Below, piece after piece: positions 22,754-51,185 of a stretch of DNA of 64,000 bases. Source of the DNA: Pelecanus crispus (Eukaryota; Chordata; Aves; Pelecaniformes; Pelecanidae); NCBI RefSeq assembly GCF_030463565.1, contig NC_134656.1:873001-937000 (forward strand), in the 5' to 3' direction. The notes under the pieces are model-generated. The model saw only the letters and a program-made list of their open reading frames with translations, searched no databases and was not told the DNA's origin. The translations under genes were made by a program, and so were the position numbers. Numbering within the stretch: the first letter of the stretch is position 1; each line of letters begins with the position of its first letter.

Positions 22754-25700
22754 CTGAAGGGGGATAAAAGAAGTGCTTTAATGAAAATCTGATGTCAAAC
22801 CAGTTCCTGGCTACTCTGCATGCTTCCCCCCCTCCCTTTTCCTTAGGATAGATACCCTTAAGTCACCATTTACAGTGTCAAGATATATTAGCAGAAGAGT
22901 TATTTTCCTCATCTTTGATCTATCTGTTACACACTCTTCATGAAAGGCTAACTTGATTTGTTGCCTGACTATAATTATGTTATCTGCTCCTTTATTACAG
23001 GAAAAAGCTAGGTCACAAACCTAAAGAAAAAAAAAAAATAGAAATAGAAGGAGCCCTGGAAAGCAAACCAGCTTCCAATTACAAGGAGAGGGAGGAACTA
23101 TGCAATACAATTTATACCAGATTACTTACATCTGTGGCATAAAGAATTTCCACAATCCTCTGCAACACTGGATCATTCTCCCCTTCATTCTCCTGGCAGA
23201 TCAACTCAATGTTCCTCAATTTGCCAAAGTAGAAGTCTCTCTCCTTCTCCAGATCTTCAACAGTAAGTTTCAATACATTGATCTGCCAAAGGGCATCAAT
23301 AATAATTTATCCACCAAAGACAGAATTCAGTAGTATCTATTCAAAAGGCAGGGTCCCCAAAGTTCTCAGAAGGGTGTTAATATGCAAAGCACTTCAGAAG
23401 AAACCAAGATGGGGGGGTGGAAGTGGGACTGTGGGAGGAGGAAAAGGTCTCTCTCTCTCCAATCGCAATATTATTGCCACAACAAACACCCAGTCCAACA
23501 CGTGCAATACCACTCGGAAATTCTAAAGGCTTATTACGTGAAACAGGTAAAGCGCTAACTGCCTGCAGTTTTCTTTGCTCACGCATACTTTCAAGACAAC
23601 TCTCACGCTGACAGCAGTTTTAGTTGCATTACATTCAGTATTTCAGTGAAGTAGCAGCTGCTCATAGCTCAGTTGGAATGCTGCGATAGCTGCAACACAG
23701 CTGTGGAAACACAAATGCTATGTGTGATATGGCACATACTAGGTTTCAATGTCTGAGTACCCGTGTACTGCAGAAGGGGTTTCACTCCTACCAGGAGAGC
23801 AAGGCCATTATAATGAAGGCTTCCAATTAAGTGATTTTAAATGAGCTTACTAGATTCAGATCATTTTCTTCTATCTGCCTGACCCAGTTATTTCGTGCTA
23901 TAAAAAACCCCCCACCCTCTGCACACAAATCTATAAAGCACGGGTCAGTACCCAGGGCCATTTTGGTCAACACACCTGCTCAATCAATCCTGCTGATTCA
24001 TCATCTCCCGCAGCCTTTTTGACCATTCCAGTACCAGCTTTTGGAGTTGCTGCGGTCCTCTGTGTAACAATGGGCCTCTGTGGGGCTGCAAGATTAATTC
24101 AGTGTTAGTTCCTCTCAGAACATCTTTCTTCCTCCTACAAAGGTACTATCCCCCTTCCAAACATGCTTAGGCATGTAAGAGTTTGAAGATATGTTCCTTC
24201 CTTCTTCTTGACTCCATGCGACACATCCATTTTTTTTGGCACATGTTGGCACCAATCCTTGCCATTTTCTCTTTCAGAGAAGATTGTTCTTTCTGTAGCT
24301 TCCAGATAACTGGGTACTACAGGATGACTCAGTGTTTGAAGCCTAGCATCTCTGAAACAAGATGCAAAATACTCTAACTTCATACACTGATTGTAAATAG
24401 CAACCCAGTCTTATTTCCCCCAGAGTTTTTAGTGATCTAAATAATCTTTTAACTATTTTGTCTACCTGCACCGCTAGAACTGAGAGATTTCTTGGGTTTG
24501 TTCACAACTGGAGCAACAAGGTTTGGTGCTACTGTCTCTTGGCCTTGTCGAGCAGCAACAGGATCATACTCCTTCCCATCATAGTTTGCATCAAAAAATT
24601 TTTTGAACCATTGAACAAATTCAAAGTTGTCCTGAAATTTTCCTTTCACTAGTTTGTCCACAGGAATTATCTGGAAGGGTGGGAAAAAACAAAAGTCAAA
24701 CTCATATTAAGGGTAAAGAACCTCCCTCTCTCTTTTTATATAAAGTTTTAAAATTAGTGCATTCAGAAGATACGCAAATGTAATTCTTGGTCCAGTCTAG
24801 AGAAAATCCTCCTTAAACATAACTGTATGTCAAACAGTAAGGCTTTTTGCCAATAATTGGAATTAAGAACAAATCATGCTTTCACTGTGAGGGTCCACAT
24901 AATTTTAACGCTACACCACGTTTCAGCACAAAGCTTCTGTGAATTTGAAGCTGGCTCATTCAGTGCTAGCTTTCATTAATCTGAACTGCTGACCAATTTT
25001 GTAGACTGCTACCACGCAGAACTGCTACAAGATCTAAACATCACCTTTTTAGTAGATTACAATTACAGTTTCTCCAGAATGAGCAGTATAACTGATGATT
25101 ACTTAAAAGATTCAGCAAATTGTGAAGTCTTGTCTGTAGGCCACGAGCTGAGTCCACGACCTGGCAGGGGCCAGGAGCCGTTACGTGATCAGTCGGCATT
25201 TGAAAGCGTGGCTGGCTGTCCAGTTCTGGACACGCTGCCCAAGCTCCGTCCCCCAAGCAGAAGACCAATTAAGTGTGCGTTGAAGCTGCTAGCCCACACA
25301 GAACGAGACGCCTTCTTAAAGACAGGAAATAGCTTTAACACAGAAACGTTCTGCACCATACCAAACATGCTGTCAGTAAGTACTACCTAGATAAATCATC
25401 CTTCCGTAAGCATAACTATCATTCGATCTGAAAAAGTTTTTTCACAGATCTCATTTTCACCAGTTTAAAATTACACCTGCTCGTAAAGAGGAATTTGAAA
25501 TCCTTAGGACTACCACACCAGTAGGTTATGGGAACATACCTGGTACAAAGATGGTTCAAACAGGAAGCTCAAGTAAACCTTACCTCATAGAAATTTCAGT
25601 ATTAGTTTGTGCTACATAAGTTGCACAGAATTAAAATGGAAAAATTCATCTCATCATTAAGAACAGGAAACCTAACCTTAGCTGGAGTAAAGCAGACATT

Positions 25701-28700
25701 GTCGTAAATCAAGTGAGGACCCCAATGCAAACCAAAACCAAAAGTTTGGACATTTAAAAACCAAAAGCAAACTCTGTCCCCAGATGCATTCAGCTCTAAA
25801 TTTGAAAGTACATTCCATCTACTTTGATATTAAGAGCACAGAGAATCAGTTACACCCCAGCTTACTTTGTCAACGCCCATTCGTTTAAAACCTGCTTGTA
25901 GAACCTTGAAGTTTTGAATATACTCATGTTCCAATTTTGCTTGAAACTTCACTTTCTTGAGTGCTACAGAACCTGGGAAGAGCATGTCCATAAACTGACA
26001 GTATGCAGCACCTGCCAAAAGAAAAAGAATACAAATCCTAGGATGAATCAAGTCAGCTCACTAGTCTACCCAAGTTACTTTTCAGTCAGATCAGCAAACT
26101 GACCTGACTCATTCCTCAGCTACACAATCCCTTAAAGGCAACAAAAGCAAGAAAACAGGAACCTTCAGTCTCCTGTTTTGGTGCAGCATGGCCATAAGCA
26201 AGCTTAAGCGAGCCACAGAACCAAACTTTTGGTCTCATGACTTGAACTCTTAGGAAGAAGAGCAATACTGCCTCCATAATTCCAAGAGAAAAAAAAAAAA
26301 AAGATCCAACGAGTAATTTGACTTTCCTTTCTTCATGGGTATCAGTACAAATCTGCGATGTTACATGTGTCCAACAGGCATGTAAGCTACTCTTGGCAAC
26401 ACTAACAGAAATAAACTAGAAAAACAATTATTCCAGAAGTGATATTTAATCACTGTAATAATAAAAAAATAGTGATACATTTACTTACTAAAAAACAAAA
26501 CCTATACACAACTCAAGGTGCCCTCAAAGATAAGAGGCCAAATCAAGCTGGATTATATTTAAATCAAGCCTTAATCAAAGAACTGAAATGAGACAGCATT
26601 TCCTTCTATTAATTTTAAATCCTCCACATTCTTCAATTCAGCTCTTGCTGTAATAAGAGCAAAAGAATGAATCAGTTCAGCCACAAAGAGTAGACAACCA
26701 CCTCCAAGAAAACTAGCTTTTGCAGAACATTTAAAAAAATGTAGAAACCATTTTAAAAAAAAAGTTTTTTTAAACTATATCCTCACTCTGCAGTGATGAT
26801 GTGCAACTGTGTGCCACTGAAAACACAAGTGCAACATTCTGAGCATTATTCCCCCCACCAGTATCAATGGAGAGTAATGGGAACCTTAACCTAAAGCACA
26901 AACAGCTACCTGACAAGCTTTTGAGAGGTATCTAGAGGCCAAGAAGCAATACATCACGGTGTTGCCCTCAACTACTCTATTCATCTCAACCAGAGGTAAC
27001 AGAAAGCCCGATATGGTTCACTTTCTGTCAAGATACTTTGCAGGTCTTTGGGGCTACTAGAAGATTGCTGCTCATGCACTGGTGTAGCTAAAAAAAAAAA
27101 AAAAAAAAAAACCAAAACCCAAAAAACTTCCTCTTTGATCTCCACTGCCTTTTAGTTCACTTGCTGAAGAACTCCATGCCCAGCTCAAAAATAGATGACT
27201 TGCCAGAAATCAGGGGTTTACTAACTATTGGTAGTCTGAGCGATAAGCATGATTAAAAAAGGGAGATGACAGCATAAGCCAAAGGTCGTCTTTCGTGCAT
27301 TTATGCAAACTCAAATTGCTGCTGTCACTACTGCCCTTGCCAAAGGTAGCAAAGCAAGCTTGGAAACTCCTGTCTCCACATGACTATGACAGACAGGGGA
27401 AGCCACTTCCATACCTGGAGAGGCACGAAGTATTTTTGCAGACACAGGAAAGGGACGTTACTCAGCGCATACCACATCAACAGCTCTCAGCCCTTTCCTG
27501 AAAACAGGCGAGCTGAAATTCTGCAGAGCCAGTATTAATTATCCTCACTTCTCAGAGACAGAGCTCTCTCGCAGCATTCAAGACTCACACCAACTCTAAG
27601 CAAAACTTCTCAGCCATACAAATCAATGCTGCACACGACAGGTTTTTTAACCCGCCCATCTGAAGGCGGACAAGGCTCATCATTTCCCTTACTTCTGTGG
27701 TTGCAGATCTTTAGTTCCTTCATCCTCACAGTTTTTCTCCATCATCTCACTAGACAAAAGCCACTACAAATACCTGTCAGACATCTATTGTAACTCCCTT
27801 ACTTCTCTGTAATCTTTGTCAACGCTTCTTCTCAGCCACAGGCTGTACTGACAGTCCTCAAACTTATTTTAAATATGTTCCTCCTTTTATTCCACCTCTA
27901 ATTTCCAAATCTCTCATTCTGTGAGCAACACCTTATCTCAAACTCACTGTCTGAGCTCCACTTTCACTTTTCACCAAGTCCCTTTCACCTGCCTGTTGCA
28001 GTTATCCAAATCACCATCTTCTACCTAGGCTGCATTTTTTGCCTTGGGTTTTTTTCAGCTCTTACTCCATAGCCTATTATTTTGTTATTCGTTTTTACAA
28101 GCCTCCTCCCCCACAGGCACGCTCCTCCCTGTGATGACACTCGACTCCATTTCTGTACCGCAATCACTTCCCCTTTTCTGCCTACAACTCTATCTGAGAC
28201 TCAGCCGTGCCAAAGCAAGCTGGGGTGACCCAGACTGACGTGCTCCTTTACCACGAGGAGTTGTAAAGTCCTGAAGGTGAACCCAGGAGTCAGCAGTATG
28301 CCTTCCTCGCACTGCTCCTTCTGCCCAACCAGGATGTTCAGGCACCTCCCAGATCTCCTAGCAGCTCCCTTCCTTAAGAAATCACAACTGTTTACGCTAG
28401 TTACTATACTTGTAAGACTTACTCTATCCATCAAGACTAAATGCTTAACTCCTCATTGGAAAACACCCTCTCCTAAGAGTCTTTTTTTTTCCACGTTAAG
28501 CCCTGTTCCTTCTTATTGCATCTATGCTGCAGCGAGTCAGAAGGATCTGCCTTTTCATTACGCTTACATTATTAACAACCATTTCGGTAAAACTCTCACC
28601 GTACCCAGATTACAATGAGCGTGAATCTGTTCACAGCAGGAATTAAGCCAGCTGCGAGGCTGCAGAGGGCCAGCGCAGACAGCTGACGCGGTGCAGGGGT

Positions 28701-28892
28701 ACCTCAGCGGTACCGCTACACAACCAGGGCGCACGTCAGATTTGGGAGTCCCCTCGCGCCGGGCCCCTCACCTGAGCACAGCTGTTCGATCTTGGTCAGC
28801 GTCAGCTGCAGCGACTCGTTGATCCACGCCAGCATGTCGTGTCGGCTCAGGTTATCGCTAGTCACCGAAGTAGAGTACACATTAACTGCCAT
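22697..28892 (-). CDS. MAPRE1: EB1, microtubule plus-end binding protein (whole gene span)
   Basis: EB1 tracks growing microtubule plus ends and recruits partners with SxIP or CAP-Gly motifs. Six coding exons join without a frame break: 28772-28892, 25866-26011, 24466-24670, 23976-24085, 23130-23282, 22697-22753 (792 bases, 263 residues plus stop; human EB1 has 268). All introns are GT-AG. The product starts [20 protein letters not shown]. It has the calponin-homology microtubule-binding domain (about residues 14-116), a Ser/Pro/Lys-rich linker, the EB-homology coiled coil (about 190-245) with the [10 protein letters not shown] segment, and the acidic tail ending EEY that CAP-Gly proteins bind. 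The linker is slightly shorter than in human ([14 protein letters not shown] where human has a longer Asn/Gly-containing stretch). A noncoding first exon lies at 29605 and above, in a CpG island. Identification is firm. Confidence 0.98.
23130..23282 (-). CDS. MAPRE1: MAPRE1 coding exon 5
   Basis: 153 bases (51 codons), acceptor GGCAG, donor GTAAGT. Encodes the EB-homology domain: [20 protein letters not shown], then [20 protein letters not shown] and VEILYATD. Almost identical to mammalian EB1. Confidence 0.97.
23976..24085 (-). CDS. MAPRE1: MAPRE1 coding exon 4
   Basis: 110 bases, acceptor TTGCAG, donor GTGTGT. Encodes the linker ([19 protein letters not shown]) and the first turns of the coiled coil ([11 protein letters not shown]). 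The linker is a few residues shorter than in mammals. Confidence 0.95.
24466..24670 (-). CDS. MAPRE1: MAPRE1 coding exon 3
   Basis: 205 bases, acceptor TTCCAG, donor GTAGAC. Encodes the end of the CH domain ([35 protein letters not shown]) and the start of the basic linker ([13 protein letters not shown]). Confidence 0.97.
25866..26011 (-). CDS. MAPRE1: MAPRE1 coding exon 2
   Basis: 146 bases, acceptor GGCAG, donor GTAAGC. Encodes the CH-domain core from [20 protein letters not shown] to FKRMGVDK. Phase fits both neighbours. Confidence 0.97.
27090..27111. repeat. A run in MAPRE1 intron
   Basis: Twenty-two A in a row, within the first coding intron of MAPRE1; no attached element recognised. 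Confidence 0.9.
28772..28892 (-). CDS. MAPRE1: MAPRE1 coding exon 1
   Basis: Contains the start ATG at 28892-28890 in context AAAATGG. The exon begins at 28895 after a TTTCAG acceptor. It encodes residues 1-40, ending KIEQLCSG across the splice, with donor GTGAGG. Start of the calponin-homology domain. Confidence 0.97.
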
Positions 28893-29099
28893 TTTCTGAA
28901 AGACAGAACCAGAGGCGTGAGCACCACGAAGGTTACCGCCGCACGCTCGCGTCGCTCCCGCGAGACGGGGAGCTGCCTTCGGGCCTCCGCGCCGCGAAGC
29001 CCGGCGAAACCGGGGGGCCCCTGTGTCCGCACGGCCGGCAAAGGACGCGGCGTCGGGCTTTCTGGAGAAAAATTAACGCCAAGGCGCTCACGTGGAAAC

Positions 29100-29900
29100 G
29101 CTGATGAAAGGAATCGCGGCTGCGGCGTTATCCATCCCCCTCTCTGCCCCGCGCCGGCCGAGCACGGCAGGAACGCTTCCCGGCCCCCCCTGGTACCCCT
29201 CCAGGGAGGAACAGCGAGCGGCCGGCCCCCGCCCGGCCCCGCCGGCACAAAGCGGGGCCGCCGCGCTCGCCGAGCCCCGGTGCAGCTGCCGGCGGGCAGG
29301 GCCGCGCCGCACGCCCCCGCCGCGGGCGGGGCAGGGCCCAGCGCCCAGGGCCCGCACCCCCCGCACCCCCCGCCGCCGCCGCCAGCACCCCCCGGGCACA
29401 GCGGGCGCCCCGCTCCGCCCCGCTCCGCCGCGGCCCCGCCGAGGGGCGCGGCCCGGCCCTGCAGGCCTCACGCCGGTCTCCTCACGGCCCGCCGGGCGCC
29501 GGCCCGCCCCGCCCCGCCGCTCCCCGGGCCCGGGCCCGCGCCCGCCTCCCCGCCCGCCGCCCGCGGCCCCGCCGCCGCCCCCGCGCCGCGGCCCGGCCCG
29601 TTACCTGCCCCGCTCTCGCCCCGTCTCCTCCGCGTTCAAACCGGCCCCGCCCGCCTGCCCGGGACCACGTCACTCGCACGCTACGCGCTCGCGTCACGCC
29701 GGCGTCACAGAGGCGGCGAGCGCCGCTCACCGGCGCGGGGCTGCGCGAGCCGCGCGGGGAGAGGGCGGGCGGTTGCTAGGGGGCGGGGAAACCCGCCGCG
29801 TTGCTACGGCGCGGCTCCGCCCACCCCGCCGCGCGGGGGCGTGCCTGCCATTGGCCGTGGCGCTAGCCCCGCCCACGCCGCCGGCAGCCCGCGTGCCGCC
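29100..29900 (-). promoter_or_regulatory. MAPRE1: MAPRE1 CpG-island promoter
   Basis: Very GC-rich, CpG-dense sequence around the noncoding exon. Upstream on the minus strand are a CRE-like TGACGT (29672-29667), two further GTGACGC half-sites near 29690-29706, and a CCAAT box (29854-29850, as GCCAATGGC). There is no TATA box. These fit a housekeeping promoter. Long open frames on both strands here only reflect the lack of stop codons in GC-rich DNA. Confidence 0.75.
29605..29670 (-). other. MAPRE1: MAPRE1 noncoding first exon (inferred)
   Basis: A donor site reads GGGGCAG then GTAACGG on the minus strand, ending the exon at 29605. It lies 0.7 kb upstream of the first coding exon in a CpG island. 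Mammalian MAPRE1 also has a noncoding first exon. The start (about 29660-29670) is a guess. Confidence 0.6.
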
Positions 29901-29959
29901 GGCGGCAATCGCGGCTGAGGCCCGAGGGGCGCGGGGGCGGCGGGGCTGGTGCAGGCCGC

Positions 29960-30165
29960 ACCGGGCCCCGGCTGGCCCCGGCTGTCCCCCGGCTGTCCCC
30001 GGCTGTCCCCCGGCTGGCCCCGGCTGGCCCCCGGCTGTCCCCCGGCTGGCCCCGGCTGGCCCCGGCTGTCCCCCGGCTGTCCCCCGGCTGTCCCCGGCCG
30101 TCCCCCGGCCATCCCCGGCCCGTCCCCGGCCCGTCCCCGGCCCGTCCCCGGCCCGCCGCCACAGC
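29960..30165. repeat. GC-rich minisatellite upstream of MAPRE1
   Basis: Imperfect units of about 10-11 bases (CCCCGGCTGTC, CCCCGGCTGGC, later CCCCGGCCCGTC) repeated some 18-20 times. The minus strand has many G3-G5 runs with short loops. Confidence 0.9.
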
Positions 30166-33100
30166 GTCGAGCGTCCGGTCGCACGTGCTGGGCCCGTCAC
30201 CTCAGGGGTGAAACACCTCACCCCCGGGAAACGCGCCCCTCCGCACACCCCCCTTCTCGTTCACAGCTTCAGTTTATCAAAGAAGGACTGTCCGGTCGTA
30301 CAGAAATACTGACTTTTAATTAGACGGCGATAAATGGTAAACTTGACACGGATCCCCTTTATTTCCCCCCCCCCCCCGCGAAAATCGGTCAAACTGCGTG
30401 GACAAGGCACAGTTTGGGGTTTTCGCACTCCCGATACAAAAGGCATATGAAATGTGTTCAACAGAACAATACGCTTCCTTTATTTTTTAAAAGATTGTAT
30501 AAAAACCCGCAAGACTCTCAACATCAAAAATCCTTAACCTAAAAAAATAGTAGCACCAGGGAGAGTTAGAAACCTTTAAAAAAGTATTAAAAAGGCATTT
30601 CTGAAATCTACCTCTCCTTACAACATTTTTATAAACACATAATAAAAGGCAGCTCTTACAGGGAAAAAATATTTCAAGGAAGACTTGTCTACTACAATTC
30701 TTATCAAGTAAGCTTAATGCCAAGACAATTCTCATTCCTCTTTTATCTTTGTTTACTCTCACAAGTCCTTTTTTTTTTTTTTTTTTCCTCTCGTCTATTT
30801 CTTCTTCTTTTGATCAGCTAGGAAAGGATGTGAGATCTGGAATATGAAATTAGAGATGCCGTGGAGCGGAGGTTACGTGTTAGCCCAGTTTGGAAAAACA
30901 GGAACCATGGGAGGGTCCCAGCCGAGGCAGAGGACGGCTGTCACCCCCAGGCCCCGCGCGGGAATTAGTGTTGTGACTCGGGTCCGGGCATAAGGATCAG
31001 AGGTTGGCGAGGGCTCCAAAACCAGCCGGCACGGCGGCGGCGATGCCAGGCTTCCCAAACACCACCAGCACCCACAGAACCCACCCCGCCGTGCTCCCGG
31101 CCAGGGTGCCACTGGTCCCCGAGCGCTCGCCGAGCGTTGCAGATGCCAGCAGCGACGCGGAGGAGCCTGCTTGGCTCCCTCCAGCCCTTTCTTAACCGAG
31201 GCGTGCGGCTCGAGCACACGCCACCGAGAACTGACCCCTGTGGGAAGGCTTCAAAGAGCAACCTCCGGGCAGGACCAAGGGGAAAAAAAAAGCCTTTAAA
31301 CCGCCTGGGCTCCTGCCCACGCCCCAGCGCAGCCTTGGCTCGGAGAGCAAGAGACGGTCCTCAGAGCCTGGGGACGGGCGCGGGGTGGGAAGCTGCACGC
31401 AAGAGTGGAAAACGGGAGGCTCCCTCCTCCATGGAGGCTGCCGTCCTCCACCGCCCGGGAGGGGGGTGCGAGGGGCTCCCCGCGTGTCAGAGAGGTAGAA
31501 GGAGCCGGGAGAGAAGCTCCCATTTCCCACTGATGCTGCACAACGCCTCGTGAGACAGCCTGGCATCGGGCGAAGGGTTGGCCCAACACAAAAAAACCAC
31601 AGTTTGCGTGTGCCTGGTTTTGAGAAGGGATCCGAGGACTCGGCCAGACCCAGGCGACAGTTTGTAGTGAACAGCAGAGGTAGGGGAGGACAGAGGGACG
31701 GAGGGGGGAACGTCACGAGTCGTTTCAGTGCATTGAAATGTGCATTGGAGTTAAGGGTCCCCGGGAGACGCCTGCCGGGACAGCAGCTCCGCAGCTACGG
31801 AAAACCCGGGGAAAAGGAGAGGCTCTGCTGCACATGCATCTCCTGGGACGCTGGCGATAGGAACAGCATGCCCAGGACTTCATGGACAACAAGATAATCG
31901 CTCCGGCAAGGTTAGGGAGTGGAGGAGGGCAATCGAAAGTGAGCACGGCAGCGGCCACAGGAGCTCCCGGCTTGGGGGTTCGGCCCCGGCAGCCCCCCGG
32001 GGTGCTGTCGGGCCGGGGCTGGGCACGACACAAGCACCGGCAGCATCCCACCGCCGTGCACGGTGACACACGGGGAGCTGGGCGCGCAGGGAAGGAGGTA
32101 CAGCCCCCGCCTGCGGACCCCCAGGACCTGCCCCTGGCCCCGGCGGCAGCGCCCGCAGCGGGGGGACGCGCACAGCCCCCGGCCACAGCAGCTTTCCCAC
32201 CTCGCTGCTGCCGCGGGCTCAGCTCCCCCTGCCCACGGAGCGGGACGGGCGCTCCCGGACCTTGCTGGGGCCGGGTGGGATTTTCCCTGCAAAGAAGCCC
32301 CTGCACCGCAGCTAACGCACTGCCAATACTGCTCGGGTTCCTGCCACTGTACGCGACATTTTAGGGGGTCTGTATTTTGAAGACGACGTTGACCGCTACG
32401 CTATCCTTCCTGCCGATGCACCACATTCATCTGGGAAATGAATGCTCAGAGAACATTTTCCTTTACGGACACTGGAGCTCAAATCCTCCGTGCTCTGATT
32501 ACTGTGTAAGCTTTCAAACCGCTCAGCAGGATTTTAAAACGTAAGGAAAAGTTTTAGATGCTTTAAAAAGGAAGTAGTGAATATTTGTAAACTACAGCCA
32601 AACATATAAAACAATATTTCTTTAGTTCTAGCTAGAAAAGTAATTCTATCACCTCACAGTTCAGTTTCAGCTACATTCAGGTCTAGGAATCTCCACATTC
32701 TTATGTAATGCCTTAAAGCAGCAATAGACGTTAAACAACAAAATTAAAGTTTATCAAAAAAGTCTTAAAAATAAAAATAAAAATGATTTGGTTTCTGTAT
32801 CCTGCATGTTCAGTGTATGTAACCTGACCAGGGTCCCTTACACCTGCTGCTACAGTTTGGGGATTTTTGGCAGTTGCTTCAAGAGAGGTTTTGTTTGTTT
32901 AGGAAAAGCAATAATTCGCTCTAGTTCAAGTTTGTCTGCAGCACCCCGGCAGCTGCCTCCACACTTACTGCTCAGCAAGTTGTGACTTTCCAGCTCTAGG
33001 CTAAAACGGAATATTTAATGCTCTGGAGGAGACTTCTCATCTCATCAGTTATGCATAGAGCTTCCTGCGCTGGGTAATTAAAGCTCTTTCTGTCCATCAT

Positions 33101-33323
33101 TTTCTACGTATCACTGCCGTTAGTCTCTTTAAAGAAAAGCTACCCTGCCAGGTTCTTTGGTTAAATTTCCTCAGCTCTCCCTGCGGGGCCAGGCCGCCTT
33201 CCCGCAGCACGTGGCCGGGGAGGGATGGTGCTGTGGCAGAGTCCGGCGGCTGCGCCCGTCCCTCTCCCGCCGCGGCAGCGGAGCTGTGCATCGTTACCAG
33301 AGAGACGAGGGACGCTCGGCTTG
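30166..33323 (-). other. DNMT3B 3' UTR and spacer to MAPRE1
   Basis: No coding exon recognised. The part just below 33323 should be the DNMT3B 3' UTR. On the minus strand possible poly(A) signals are ATTAAA at 33019-33014 and AATAAA near 30355 and 30480; I cannot tell which is used. The 32.4-32.8 kb stretch is AU-rich with ATTTA-like motifs. The 30.85-32.35 kb stretch is GC-rich with random long frames on both strands. Confidence 0.5.
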
Positions 33324-48909
<15,586 letters not shown>

Positions 48910-51153
48910 GGTCGCCTGTGGAAGCCAGAGTGGAAAGGAAGTTTAGCCATGCAGAAAGCCCCAGGACAGGCAAAGCGGACAGCGTAAGCGCTTCAAGCCA
49001 GCCACAACTTCTCATGCCCTTAGCAGAGGGGTCTGACTGGAAATGCGTCTGGAGGGGTACCGGGAGCTAACGGGCGCCTGGACAAAACTTCCCCACAAAC
49101 GTGGTGGCCCTGAAGATCCACCAGCTCCAGCGAACGGAGGCCCCAGCCACAACCCGCTTGTCCTTAGGGAAGCACAGGGGGGCTTTTCTCCAGGGCTGCG
49201 CAGCCCGGCCCCACCATCCATACGCCGTGGAGCGCTCCTGGGCTCGGTGCTGCCCAGCCCCGGCCGGCTCTGCCGGAGCGGTCCCGTCCGCGCCTCGAGA
49301 CCCTGTCCGGAGGGGAGCTGCACTTCCCAGCCAGCCTGCAGAAACCAGGGGACATCCCACCCGCCGGGCACCCACCTGACTGTGCTCCGACCGCCCAGCA
49401 CGCCCAGCAGCGGGTGGGCTGTTACAGCAGCAGCAGGACACGGCGGCCAGCTCGGCCAGCTCGCCATGGGGGGCAAAGTCCTGGCGCCTGCAGGGAGTTA
49501 AACTCCCCCAAAGGGAGAAAACTCCTCCTGCCCCCCTGCCTCAGCTCCCCGGGCCCAGGGCGAAGGGGCAGGGCAGGGGTCTGTGCCAGCAGCACTCACA
49601 GGCAGCAAGTGCCGGCAGCCCCCCACCCCGGGAGCTGCTGCTGGGCAGATAAAGCCCGGCCAGGTCCCCCCGGGAGAGGCAGGGCACGCCTGGCCCGCCC
49701 GCAGATGCCTCTGCCTTCCCTCGGGTGCCCTCCCTGGATCCCGTTTTCGGAAGCCGAAGCTCCCAGGCTCTCCCAGAAGCACCCAGGACTACGCTAACGA
49801 AGCTGCCTCATTGCTGGGCTATGGAGCTGTGCTGCAACTCGCCCCTTTGCCAGCACAGTCGTTTCAGCAGCACGTAACTCAGCTCAACGAGCTAAGAAGC
49901 AAGCAGGGCTTTACCCACCTAAGGCCCTGCTAGGAAGCAAAAGCAACCCCCCCAGCCCCAAAGAGACCCCGGGCACCAGCCCCACCGCCCCCTCCCCGGC
50001 ACTCTCGCTCAGCATCGCCTCCAACTGCTTCCCTAACAATTGAGATTTCTGCTTTGAGATCATCTGTCAGCACCTCTGACAAACAAAGACCAGTCGGGAT
50101 TTGATGTTTCGGATGCTGAGGGCAGCGTTAAAACCCTGGTAACATCCAAACACAAAGAAAAACAGGTGTCCGGCACCCACCTCCGCAGGCAGAGCCCCCG
50201 GGTGCACGTCCTGCCTCCCCCCACGGGCACGACTCCTCAACAAAGGGATGAGGAGGAGAGGAACGGCACCAGAGGGAGTCTAAAGCTGCACAAACCCCTA
50301 CAGCTGTGTGCAGAAATCCCACTGCTGCAGCACATCTGCTCCCAGACCCGGCGAACAATTCCTGGGAGCTGCCCAGACTCGCTGGGCTGCCCCCGGCTGC
50401 CCCCGGCCTGGGCGGCCGGTCCCACGCGCCGGCTCCGGATGCTCTCGGATGCAGCAACACGGCCCGGTGCAGCACGGCCGGGTCAGCCCCTCCAGGGTCT
50501 GTCCCCCCTCCCCAGCCTGCGATGCTGCAGAACAGCAGCAAGTACAGCCAGCAGCGATGCTGCCACAAAAAAAATAGCAAATTTCACAAAAAAGTAGTGA
50601 GTCTCACTCAAGAATCTATACAGCGAGGTGTGAGAGGATACGCTGCTCTCTTAGCATGAGGGCGACCCAGAGGAGAGGCTGGGGACGGGGAGATGGGGCA
50701 GCGTGAGGCTGTTCAGATCCAGGGCAGACAGCAGCAGCGCACATTGCCCAGCCCTGCAAAACATCTGCACCCTCAAAACCCTGCCGGCACCTTTGGAGGA
50801 CCTTTGCGTTCAGTCTTGTGTCAGGAGCCCGGTGGGGAGCCTCAGACGGGAGCCTGAGCCCAGGAGGTTCAAACTTGCACCTCAAAATGGCTTTTCCCTT
50901 CTCAGCCCCGGGGGCTGCCCAGCGCCCGGCACGGCCAGCCCGCAGCAGGTGATCGGGCGAGCGCGTCCCCGCCAGCCCCACACTGCGGAGGGGACACAGC
51001 GGCCGGCGCTCTCATCGCACCCCACGGTGAGGGCAGTGCTGCCAGTGCTCTGCGGCATGCCCAGCCAGGACCGAGTGCCCGATGTGCCAAGCTCAGCTTT
51101 GCCGAGCGCTCAGGGAACTCCGACAGCGCCTTCGCTCCAATTATAAACTGGGG

Positions 51154-51182
<29 letters not shown>
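51154..51182. repeat. A run (29 bases)
   Basis: Uninterrupted A tract in the inferred first intron of DNMT3B, with no flanking retrocopy that I can see. Confidence 0.9.

Positions 51183-51185
<3 letters not shown>

Noticed and set aside
29771-29807. Two GTTGCTA motifs in the MAPRE1 promoter as RFX/X-box sites
   Set aside because: Only half-sites; the second half of the palindrome is missing in both.
28839-30312. Long frames (up to 406 codons) across the MAPRE1 promoter
   Set aside because: Same reason: CpG island plus GC minisatellite, with overlapping frames on both strands and no homology.
51154-51182. A run as the tail of a processed pseudogene
   Set aside because: No coding-like sequence precedes it on either strand and no target duplication is visible.
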